From Bacillota bacterium (GTDB lineage Bacteria > Bacillota > Clostridia > Christensenellales > CAG-138), in NCBI GenBank assembly GCA_023416895.1, contig JAEZGQ010000228.1, positions 1 through 12,515 on the forward strand: a DNA stretch of 12,515 bases, read 5' to 3'. Below are positions 6,967-12,515 of the stretch, in pieces. The notes under the pieces are model-generated. The model worked only from the letters and a program-made list of their open reading frames with translations. It did no database searches and was not told where the DNA came from. The first letter of the stretch is position 1. The number at the start of each line of letters is the position of its first letter. The position numbers and the translations under genes were made by a program.

Positions 6967-8670
6967 TTAAACTTTATCCCTGCTCATCGCAGTGTGGCCG
7001 CTTCGAAGCGAGGGAGACTCGTCGCTTTCATAGACGACGTAGCGGTTTTTGCCGCCGCGCTTTGCTTGGTAAAGTGCCCAGTCCGCATTGGAGTACAGCG
7101 TTTCAAGCGGTACATTCTGCCCCTGCGCGACGGCGATGCCCATACTGCACGAAACCGTGAGGCGGCGCTTTTCTCCCGCCTGTATGTTGCGGAAGGCCGA
7201 AAGCGCCTGTTCCGCCTTTTGGCTGACTAGGCCTACATCGGGCAGGTCGCGTGCGAGCACGATGAACTCGTCGCCGCCGATGCGGCCAATCAGGTCGGTG
7301 TTGCGAAAGATTTTGTTCAAGCAGTCGGCAATGTGGATCAGGAGTTTGTCGCCGAAAAGGTGGCCTTCGGTATCGTTTACGCTTTTGAAATTATCGACGT
7401 CAATGATCAGAAGCGCGTCTATGCTTTCACCGCGGCGGTTTGAGAGGTGCTCGGCGATGAGCGCCTGCACGGTGCCCTTGTTGTAAAGCTTGGTGAGGGT
7501 ATCGCGCTCCGCTTTTTCCATGAGCCTTTGCGCGCGCTGCTTTTCTTCGTCGATGTTGGAAATTACGCCGATCGCCTTTATTGGTGTGCCGTTGGCGTCG
7601 AACTGCTGCGTGGAACGCATACGGCACCACAAAAACGCTCCGTCGGCCTTTGCAATGCGCGTTTCACACTCCGCATACGGTGCACCGCGCAAAATACTTG
7701 TGAAAAAGCCCTTCACAAGCTTTTTGTCGTCGGCATGGACGAAGTCGTTTTCCATGGTGGTACGCGAATTGCTCTTTATGGGTGCATAGTGGAACAACTT
7801 TTCCCAGTTGGAGGAAAAACTGAAGCGGTCGGTTGCAATGTCCCACTCGAAAATGATTTCATTGGTTTGATTGAGAATAATCTCGTGCCGTTCAAGGCTC
7901 ATAGCAAGCTCGAGTTGCGTCTTTTTGCTGGACGTAATGTCCACAAGGATGCAACAAAAGTAGGGGCTGCCGCTTGCGTCGCGCAAAAGCTGCCTACGCT
8001 GTAACACCCATTTTTCGCCGCCGCTCTTTTGGATGACGCGAAACTCCGTTTCCTGTATGGCGCCCTCCTGTAAGAATACCTGTAAAAGAGGGCGATCGGC
8101 AGGATAAACCAGCTCGAGGAAGCTTGCGGAAAACTTCATTTGGAGTTCCTCTCGGGTGTAGCCGAACAGGGAAACGAAGCTTTCGTTCATCTGCAACAGG
8201 GTAAGCTTATCGTTGGCTGCGCATAGAAAAACCGCGCCGTAAAGTTCAGTTGCGGCGCTATGGAGGCTGTATTCGGAAAGTGGGGCAGAGGTATGGAGGA
8301 TCATGAGCCGCAAACCGTGCTCCGTGGATTTAAACCCGCAAGACAGGTGCAACCTCGTTTCACCCTGCGCAAACATGTTGCATTGCGGCGCAATCAGATC
8401 CGCGCATCCGTACAGCACAAAAACGTCGTGCGAAATCTGGGAAACCTCAAAGCGCATGGATGCGGCCTGGCGCTTCAGCGCGGCGGCTGCGCTCGCATGG
8501 AAAAGATGTCGTGAAAACGCTTCCCATCCGCTCAGCGGTACGCATTGATCCGGCAGGATCACCAGCGTATCCGTGCCTAGATAGTTGTCCCAAAGCTCCT
8601 GATAGCTGCCTTCACAGTAAAGTGAAAGCATGCAGCGTGCGGCCTCCCTTACATTCTGTGCGTTGAACAT
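6967..8670 (-). CDS. diguanylate cyclase with NTF2-like N-terminus, two PAS domains and GGDEF
   Basis: A 567-residue soluble protein. Residues about 1-135 look like a SnoaL/NTF2-like fold of the type found at the N-terminus of some signalling proteins (start EAARCMLSLYCEG, end LRLMILHTSAP); this is a tentative match. PAS 1 is about 140-250 (FLCAANDKLTLLQMNESF to CCILVDITSSKK). PAS 2 is about 262-378, PAS_3-like with a PAC end. The GGDEF domain is 383-550: D424 in IIDVDNFK, signature GGDEF at 465-469, and RxxD inhibition site R456-N-T-D459 exactly five residues before it. The cyclase is therefore predicted active, making c-di-GMP from two GTP and subject to product inhibition. There are no membrane segments. 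The ATG at 8670 has only a weak GGGGG ribosome site 5 nt ahead. It is divergent from the Crp/Fnr stress operon. Confidence 0.93.
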   Translation of the reverse strand: MFNAQNVREAARCMLSLYCEGSYQELWDNYLGTDTLVILPDQCVPLSGWEAFSRHLFHASAAAALKRQAASMRFEVSQISHDVFVLYGCADLIAPQCNMFAQGETRLHLSCGFKSTEHGLRLMILHTSAPLSEYSLHSAATELYGAVFLCAANDKLTLLQMNESFVSLFGYTREELQMKFSASFLELVYPADRPLLQVFLQEGAIQETEFRVIQKSGGEKWVLQRRQLLRDASGSPYFCCILVDITSSKKTQLELAMSLERHEIILNQTNEIIFEWDIATDRFSFSSNWEKLFHYAPIKSNSRTTMENDFVHADDKKLVKGFFTSILRGAPYAECETRIAKADGAFLWCRMRSTQQFDANGTPIKAIGVISNIDEEKQRAQRLMEKAERDTLTKLYNKGTVQALIAEHLSNRRGESIDALLIIDVDNFKSVNDTEGHLFGDKLLIHIADCLNKIFRNTDLIGRIGGDEFIVLARDLPDVGLVSQKAEQALSAFRNIQAGEKRRLTVSCSMGIAVAQGQNVPLETLYSNADWALYQAKRGGKNRYVVYESDESPSLRSGHTAMSRDKV

Positions 8671-8744
8671 ACGACCCCCGTAAGAGCAATCCGAAAATTT
8701 GGCGAACCCATGGAATTTTATAAGATTTTATCCGATAATATAGA

Positions 8745-8753
8745 ATTATAACA
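8745..8753 (-). promoter_or_regulatory. possible extended -10 promoter of the GGDEF gene
   Basis: On the minus strand TGT-TATAAT (8753-8745) is a perfect extended -10 element. No recognisable -35 box lies 17 bp upstream. The leader would be about 70 nt. A tentative call, based on one element. Confidence 0.45.
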
Positions 8754-8863
8754 CAAAAAAGTTACAATGGCGATATAAAGTTTCCCGAAATAGGCTGTAA
8801 AATAACTTTAGGAATAAATATCAAGTTTTGGCGAGATATCACAGAATGTTTGCTATTTTATAC

Positions 8864-8892
8864 TTGTTTCTTTTCGGACGTCATGCTATATT
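8864..8892 (+). promoter_or_regulatory. probable promoter of the Crp/Fnr-rubredoxin-flavodiiron-SOR operon
   Basis: TTGTTT (8864-8869), a 17-bp spacer, and TATATT (8887-8892), preceded by TG at 8884-8885, which makes an extended -10 element. Transcription would start near 8899, about 65 nt before the TTG start codon. Confidence 0.65.
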
Positions 8893-8964
8893 CTTTTAAT
8901 AAGAGAAGTTATATGGCTTTCGCTCGAGCGGGGGCGCAAACGTCGAAAAGGAAGTGAGCCGCTT

Positions 8965-9645
8965 TTGATCAACGCCGAGGAACTGGCCTTTGCCAAACGC
9001 GCCATCTCTTTTTTTGACGCGCTTAATCACGACGATAAACGCAAGGTGGAGACGCAGCTTTATAAGCGCTCCTTTGAGAAGGGGTCCGTGATGCATCACG
9101 GCAGAAGCGACTGCGCCGGTCTTTTTATCATCCGCTCCGGCTATGCGCGCGCCTATCTCGTATCCGGCGAAGGAAAAGAGATCACCCTTTTTCGCGTCAC
9201 TGAGGGCGAATGCTGTATGTTTACGGCAGGCTGCATCTTGGAAAACATCAATTTTGATGTAATCGTGGAAGCGGGAAGCGACACAATGGAGGCGTACATC
9301 CTGCCTTCCAAGTTGTATAGCGAGCTCTCCGCTGCGTATGTGACGGTGGCGGATTTTACAAACGAGTTGATGGCACGGCGGTTTTCCGACGTCATGTGGG
9401 TCATGGAGCAAATCGTGTTCATGAGCTTCGATAAACGGCTTGCTACATTTTTGCTTGAACAGGCCGAGGTGGACGGCACAGAAAAACTTCGTATCACGCA
9501 CGAGCAGATCGCGCAGCACATCGGCACGGCGCGCGAGGTAGTTTCCCGCATGCTCAAATATTTCGCCACCGAGGGGCTTGTAAGCCTTTCGCGCGGCGGC
9601 ATTGAGATCACACAGAAGGATAAGCTCAAAAGGCTTACCATATAA
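8965..9645 (+). CDS. Crp/Fnr-family transcription regulator
   Basis: A 226-residue regulator with a cyclic-nucleotide-binding-type beta-barrel sensor (about 20-120), a long dimer helix (about 125-165) and a Crp-type winged helix. The recognition region is ITHEQIAQHIGTAREVVSRML (about 177-197), with the conserved GTAREVVSR that contacts DNA. The residues needed to bind cAMP are not evident. The sensor has four cysteines, C50, C83, C84 and C90, three of them clustered in GECCMFTAGC, suggesting redox or metal sensing (inference). The start is TTG at 8965: no ATG or GTG is in frame near it, and AAGGAAG lies 12 nt or so upstream. First gene of the operon, 24 bp before rubredoxin, so it probably controls the O2/superoxide genes behind it and may control itself. 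Confidence 0.92.
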   Translation: MINAEELAFAKRAISFFDALNHDDKRKVETQLYKRSFEKGSVMHHGRSDCAGLFIIRSGYARAYLVSGEGKEITLFRVTEGECCMFTAGCILENINFDVIVEAGSDTMEAYILPSKLYSELSAAYVTVADFTNELMARRFSDVMWVMEQIVFMSFDKRLATFLLEQAEVDGTEKLRITHEQIAQHIGTAREVVSRMLKYFATEGLVSLSRGGIEITQKDKLKRLTI

Positions 9646-9652
9646 AAAACAT

Positions 9653-9659
9653 AAGGAGG
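9653..9659 (+). promoter_or_regulatory. ribosome binding site of rubredoxin
   Basis: A perfect AAGGAGG, 10 nt before ATG 9670. Its strength is consistent with high expression of a small electron carrier. Confidence 0.8.
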
Positions 9660-9669
9660 CACTTGTTTT

Positions 9670-9825
9670 ATGAAAAAGTACGAATGTCCCTGCGGTTATA
9701 TTTATGATCCCGAGTTGGGCGATCCGGACAGCGGTATTGCACCGGGCACCGCGTTTGAAGACCTGCCGGAAGATTGGGTATGCCCGGTCTGCGGTCTTAC
9801 GAAGGACGCTTTCAGCGAAATTTAA
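9670..9825 (+). CDS. rubredoxin with a C-P-C first metal-binding motif
   Basis: A 51-residue cytoplasmic iron protein. It has the rubredoxin core: GYIYDPELGDPDSGIAPGT, FEDLPEDWVCPVCG and a final KDAF. The second knuckle, C38-P-V-C41, is normal. The first is C6-P-C8-G rather than the usual C-x-x-C-G, one residue shorter; the codons read TGT CCC TGC GGT with no frameshift. Rubredoxins hold one iron on four cysteines and carry single electrons to flavodiiron proteins and superoxide reductase, which are the next two genes. It lies 24 bp after the regulator gene and 15 bp before the flavodiiron gene, so co-transcription is near certain. The shortened loop should alter iron geometry or redox potential, but the four cysteines needed are all present. 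Confidence 0.95.
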   Translation: MKKYECPCGYIYDPELGDPDSGIAPGTAFEDLPEDWVCPVCGLTKDAFSEI

Positions 9826-9840
9826 CAAAGGAAACTTAAT

Positions 9841-11046
9841 ATGGGAGTTCTCAAACTAACCCCGCACATTTATTCGGTCGGGGTGCTCAATCCCGCTATG
9901 CGGGTATTCGACATCATCATGGAGACCGAATACGGTACCTCCTACAACGCATACTATGTGGAGGGCCAAAATAAGCGCGCTCTCATCGAAACTGTTCATG
10001 GCAGCTTTCGCGAGGAGTACCTTGAAAACCTTGCCGAGCTTACGGATCTTTCTAAGATCGACTATGTGGTGTTCAACCACACCGAGCCGGATCACAGTGG
10101 TGCGCTTCGCGATTTCCTTGAACAAAACCCAAACATCACGGTGTACGGTACAATGGCTGCCATCAAGAATTTGCAGGAGATCAGTAACACCACGTTCAAC
10201 GGCCATATCGTAAAAGACGGTGAGGTGCTTGACCTTGGCGGGCTGACGCTTGAGTTCATGGTTGCACCCATGCTACACTGGCCGGACACCATGTTTACCT
10301 GGTGCAAGGAAGAAGGCGTTCTTTTCACCTGCGACTTCCTCGGCGCGCATTACTGCGAACCGCGCATGATCGACACAAAGGCGACCTACCCGGAAAAGTA
10401 CAAACAGGCCTTCAAGGAGTATTATGACGCGATCATGAGCCCCTTTAAGCCTTATGTGCTCAAAGGGCTTGCGCGCGTGGAACAGGCGAACCCGCGGATG
10501 GTATGTACAAGCCACGGGCTGATCCTCACGGAAACGCTCAAAGAGGCCATGGATAACTACCGTGTTTGGAGCACGCCCAAGGTGTCGCCTGACGGCAAAA
10601 AGAAGGCGCTCATCCTTTATGTGTCCGCCTACGGCTGTACCAAAGCGATTGCCGAGGTATTCGCCGATGAACTTTCCAACAAGCATGGCTTTGCGGTGGA
10701 GTCGTACGACCTCGTTTCCGAGGACGTAACAAAGTACCGCGAAAAAATTGATGCGTGCGACGCGCTCCTTTTAGGAACGCCCACCATCAATCGCGACGCG
10801 TTGAAACCCATTTGGGACGCTACCACGCAGATTGACGCCATTCTCAACGCAAAGAAACCGGCCACGGCGTTCGGTTCTTTTGGTTGGAGCGGCGAAGGCG
10901 TACCCTTGATCCTTGAGCGCCTCAGGGGCCTTAAGCTTAACGTGATGAGCGAAGGCTTTACCGCAAAGCTCGTTCCTTCCGAGGAAGATCTTGCGCGTGC
11001 AAGGGAATACGCGGCATCCTTCGCGGCGTTTGTCCGCGGCGTGTAA
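9841..11046 (+). CDS. fprA: flavodiiron protein (A-type flavoprotein, O2/NO reductase)
   Basis: A 401-residue cytoplasmic enzyme of the usual length for the minimal class. The N-terminal metallo-beta-lactamase-like domain (1-250) has the full diiron ligand set: H80-x-E82-x-D84-H85 in NHTEPDHSG, H146 in MLHWPDT, D165 in TCDFLG, and H225 in TSHG. The C-terminal flavodoxin domain (about 255-400) binds FMN through the SAYGCTKAIAE loop, with further contacts in GTPTINRDA and SFGWSGEG. Family members reduce O2 to water, and in some cases NO to N2O, with electrons from rubredoxin. AAAGGAAA ends 6 nt before the ATG. The preceding gene is the likely electron donor; no rubredoxin domain is fused. Whether O2 or NO is the main substrate cannot be read from sequence. 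The symbol is the common name for this class. Confidence 0.96.
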   Translation: MGVLKLTPHIYSVGVLNPAMRVFDIIMETEYGTSYNAYYVEGQNKRALIETVHGSFREEYLENLAELTDLSKIDYVVFNHTEPDHSGALRDFLEQNPNITVYGTMAAIKNLQEISNTTFNGHIVKDGEVLDLGGLTLEFMVAPMLHWPDTMFTWCKEEGVLFTCDFLGAHYCEPRMIDTKATYPEKYKQAFKEYYDAIMSPFKPYVLKGLARVEQANPRMVCTSHGLILTETLKEAMDNYRVWSTPKVSPDGKKKALILYVSAYGCTKAIAEVFADELSNKHGFAVESYDLVSEDVTKYREKIDACDALLLGTPTINRDALKPIWDATTQIDAILNAKKPATAFGSFGWSGEGVPLILERLRGLKLNVMSEGFTAKLVPSEEDLARAREYAASFAAFVRGV

Positions 11047-11075
11047 GCGTTTTGTAAAACAAGGTAAATTATATG

Positions 11076-11082
11076 AAGGAGG
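11076..11082 (+). promoter_or_regulatory. ribosome binding site fixing the desulfoferrodoxin start
   Basis: AAGGAGG, 8 nt before ATG 11091. It overlaps the first codons of the longer reading frame that opens at ATG 11073, showing that the earlier ATG is not the start. Confidence 0.88.
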
Positions 11083-11090
11083 TTACACCT

Positions 11091-11477
11091 ATGTGTAATG
11101 AACAGCATTTTTATCGCTGCAAGCTTTGCGGCAAAATCATCGGCATCATCAAGGATCCCGGCACACCTACCGTATGTTGCGGCCAGGTGATGGAAGAGCT
11201 TCAGGCGAACACCGTAGAAGCTTCGCAGGAGAAGCACCTCCCCGTCGTTACCATAAACGGTGACACCGTAGAGGTAGCCATCGGTTCGGTTGCGCACCCG
11301 ATGATTGAAGAACATCACATTGAGTGGGTTTACCTTCAGACCAAGAACGGCGGCCAGCGCAAGTGTCTGGGTGCGGGCGTAGAGCCCAAGGTGCAGTTCA
11401 AGATCACCGAAGATGACGAAGTCATCGCCGCGTTTGAATACTGCAACCTCCACGGCCTCTGGAAGACCGTAATCTAA
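11091..11477 (+). CDS. dfx: desulfoferrodoxin (two-iron superoxide reductase)
   Basis: A 128-residue cytoplasmic enzyme, EC 1.15.1.2, reducing superoxide to hydrogen peroxide without making O2. The N-terminal desulforedoxin domain has center I ligands C10, C13, C29 and C30 (FYRCKLCG, CCG). The C-terminal neelaredoxin domain has the center II set H49, H69, H75, C118 and H121, and the conserved E47-K48 next to the active iron (EKHLPVV, HPMIEEHHIEW, CNLHGLWK). These positions closely match the published numbering of two-iron desulfoferrodoxins, and length and order are complete. The start at 11091 is set by the AAGGAGG site. Last gene of the stress operon, 44 bp after the flavodiiron gene and before a hairpin terminator. 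Rubredoxin from the same operon is the expected electron donor. Confidence 0.96.
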   Translation: MCNEQHFYRCKLCGKIIGIIKDPGTPTVCCGQVMEELQANTVEASQEKHLPVVTINGDTVEVAIGSVAHPMIEEHHIEWVYLQTKNGGQRKCLGAGVEPKVQFKITEDDEVIAAFEYCNLHGLWKTVI

Positions 11478-11494
11478 CAATAGGCATGCGTAAA

Positions 11495-11530
11495 TAGGGG
11501 CGGGATGAAAAATCCCGTCCCTAAGTTTTA
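11495..11530 (+). terminator. terminator or attenuator after desulfoferrodoxin
   Basis: A 12-bp stem with one G-T pair, TAGGGGCGGGAT (11495-11506) with ATCCCGTCCCTA (11512-11523), has a 5-nt GAAAA loop. It is followed by AGTTTTAGG, a short T tract. Stem strength is high but the tract is weak, so partial read-through into the next gene is plausible. Confidence 0.75.
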
Positions 11531-11543
11531 GGTGGAGGTGTGT

Positions 11544-12479
11544 ATGGCGGACTTGCGGCGCCAAATCGCCGAGGCCATAGGCCTTAAAAATGTTCCTGCT
11601 GCGGGCGGACCGGTTTTTGAAGTTACAAAAAGCGAAAAAGAAAACGGATATACGCGGCAGCACATCGTTTACGAGTCGGGCGAAGACCTCGTAAAGGCCT
11701 TCCTTTTATTGCCCGATGAACTTTACCGTAACCCTGCTGTGCTTGTGCACCACCAGCATAACGGAGAGCGTCACTTGGGAAAAAGCGAGGTGTGCGGCCT
11801 TGCAGGAAACCCGTTGCAGGCATTTGGCCCCGCATTGGCACGCGCGGGGTTTGTTGTGCTTGCACCGGATTCCATATGTTTTGAGGAAAGACGCAAAAAC
11901 GGAAGCGGGACAACGCCGCTTCCGGGGGATGATGATTTTTTGCAGCACTATAACGAAATGTGCTATCGAATCCTTCAAGGCGGAAATTTGATGCAAAAGG
12001 TGCTGCTCGATGCAATGTGCGGCGTTTCCCTGCTTGAAGGGCTACCGTATGTTGACACGGGAAAACTCGGCACACTTGGGCATTCCTATGGCGGAAATAC
12101 CGTATTGTTTTTGATGGCGCTGGATGAGCGCTTAAACTTCGGATGTGCAAGCGGAAGCGCCAGCAGCTACGAAAGCCGCATGCAACGCAACGTTGGCATA
12201 GAAATGGCAAGCGTAATACCGGGCTTTTATAAGAAGTACGATATAGAGGACCTCGTGCGCTGTATCGCTCCAAGAAGGCTTCTTATCGTTTCCGCGCAAG
12301 ATGACAAGTATTCCAAGGATGCGCAATCTGTTGTAGAGAAAGCGCTTCCGGCCTATGCGGAACATCGCGCGCAAGGAAATTTGTACCACAAACGATACAG
12401 TGGGGGCCATGCCCTGACGCAGGAACGGTTTCATGATGTTCTCGATTGGCTGTGCAGCTGCTCCGAGTATGAGAATTAA
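11544..12479 (+). CDS. alpha/beta hydrolase, dienelactone-hydrolase or acetyl-esterase-like
   Basis: A 311-residue protein without a signal peptide. The nucleophile elbow is G-H-S181-Y-G-G in LGHSYGGNT. The acid is likely D253 or D254 in SAQDDKYSKD. The catalytic histidine is H289 in SGGHAL. An early strand, AVLVHHQHNGE, leads to the oxyanion region, as in esterases and peptidases of this superfamily. The substrate is unknown. An insertion of about 40 residues after ALARAGFVVLAPD (EERRKNGSGTTPLPGDDDF onward) may form a lid. The start is ATG 11544, with GGAGG (11534-11538) 5 nt upstream; a GTG at 11532 would overlap that site. It begins 14 bp after the hairpin region following desulfoferrodoxin, leaving no room for a promoter between them. 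A role in stress defence is not indicated by its sequence. Confidence 0.88.
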   Translation: MADLRRQIAEAIGLKNVPAAGGPVFEVTKSEKENGYTRQHIVYESGEDLVKAFLLLPDELYRNPAVLVHHQHNGERHLGKSEVCGLAGNPLQAFGPALARAGFVVLAPDSICFEERRKNGSGTTPLPGDDDFLQHYNEMCYRILQGGNLMQKVLLDAMCGVSLLEGLPYVDTGKLGTLGHSYGGNTVLFLMALDERLNFGCASGSASSYESRMQRNVGIEMASVIPGFYKKYDIEDLVRCIAPRRLLIVSAQDDKYSKDAQSVVEKALPAYAEHRAQGNLYHKRYSGGHALTQERFHDVLDWLCSCSEYEN

Positions 12480-12515
12480 GACCTGCCTATCGGTCGAAAG
12501 ATAGAAATGGGGGAG
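12480..12515. other. end of window, possible start of a further operon gene
   Basis: 36 bp after the hydrolase stop, ending in GGGGGAG, which would serve as a ribosome binding site for a gene just beyond the window. No strong terminator is seen; only a 5-bp CTATC/GATAG inverted repeat. Confidence 0.3.

Larger units (their letters stand above)
8671..8964. other. AT-rich divergent regulatory region
   Basis: 294 bp between the divergent GGDEF and Crp/Fnr genes. It carries a candidate promoter for each side and is markedly richer in A and T than the flanking genes. I see no small gene, no riboswitch core for c-di-GMP and no clear TTGAT-N4-ATCAA or TGTGA-N6-TCACA Crp/Fnr operator, although an operator is expected here. 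Confidence 0.6.

Noticed and set aside
7447..8004. Plus-strand open frame of 185 codons inside the GGDEF gene
   Set aside because: Antisense to PAS and linker regions of a clear diguanylate cyclase; no motifs in the product.
8800..8960. Canonical Fnr or Crp operator upstream of the stress operon
   Set aside because: No palindrome of the TTGAT-N4-ATCAA or TGTGA-N6-TCACA type was found. The regulator may use a different site.
8921..8964. Riboswitch-like GCGCAAAC segment before the Crp/Fnr gene
   Set aside because: Only a chance resemblance to part of a GEMM core; the other arms and tetraloop receptor are missing.
8896..9828. Long minus-strand open frame of 310 codons
   Set aside because: It is antisense to the Crp/Fnr and rubredoxin genes, whose motifs and ribosome sites are clear. 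Its own product shows no recognisable domain.
11073..11090. Earlier ATG for desulfoferrodoxin
   Set aside because: The perfect AAGGAGG site lies inside these codons. Starting at 11091 gives the usual 128-residue length and ligand positions that closely match published desulfoferrodoxins.
10629..11663. Minus-strand open frame of 344 codons
   Set aside because: It overlaps the flavodiiron, desulfoferrodoxin and hydrolase genes on the other strand. It has no family motifs, and the plus-strand genes have complete catalytic residues.
1..12515. CRISPR array, tRNA, rRNA, transposase or phage genes
   Set aside because: No spaced direct repeats, cloverleaf, ribosomal RNA core sequence or mobile-element protein motifs were seen on either strand.

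Overview
The window looks like chromosomal DNA of an obligately anaerobic Firmicute, probably a clostridial lineage of moderate GC. The signs are a DUF1836 protein (a family known from Firmicutes), strong AGGAGG-type ribosome binding sites, near-consensus TTGACA/TATAAT promoters, and an anaerobe-type oxygen and superoxide defence operon of rubredoxin, flavodiiron protein and desulfoferrodoxin. Assignment to Clostridia is inference. No rRNA, tRNA, CRISPR array, insertion sequence or phage gene is visible.

Layout. (1) 1-282: the 3' end of a small membrane-protein gene, followed by a good intrinsic terminator. (2) 392-5253, plus strand: a promoter and three co-directional genes: a response regulator with an HD-GYP domain (predicted c-di-GMP phosphodiesterase), a stand-alone HPt protein, and a 1080-residue membrane hybrid histidine kinase (GAF, two PAS, HisKA, HATPase, two receivers). 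Together they supply every component of a His-Asp-His-Asp phosphorelay whose output would be c-di-GMP breakdown. (3) 5311-6883: an SGNH/GDSL hydrolase (minus) and a DUF1836 predicted regulator (plus), transcribed divergently from two near-consensus promoters whose -35 boxes lie only 7 bp apart. (4) 6902-8670, minus: a diguanylate cyclase with an NTF2-like N-terminus, two PAS domains and GGDEF, convergent with DUF1836 across a bidirectional terminator. (5) 8864-11530, plus: a Crp/Fnr-type regulator starting at TTG, a 51-residue rubredoxin, a flavodiiron protein and a desulfoferrodoxin (superoxide reductase), ending in a hairpin. (6) 11544-12479: an alpha/beta hydrolase just after that hairpin.

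How it fits together. Two themes meet here. One is c-di-GMP turnover: a phosphorelay-controlled phosphodiesterase and, about 1.7 kb beyond the end of that operon, a PAS-controlled cyclase with an intact product-inhibition site. The other is oxidative-stress defence: in this kind of operon rubredoxin passes electrons to the flavodiiron protein (O2 or NO reduction) and to superoxide reductase, and the Crp/Fnr protein is the natural candidate regulator. The divergent 8671-8964 region physically joins the cyclase gene to the stress operon. The most unusual details are a rubredoxin with a C-P-C first metal-binding motif instead of C-x-x-C, and the back-to-back promoters forming a GTCAA-N7-TTGAC palindrome.
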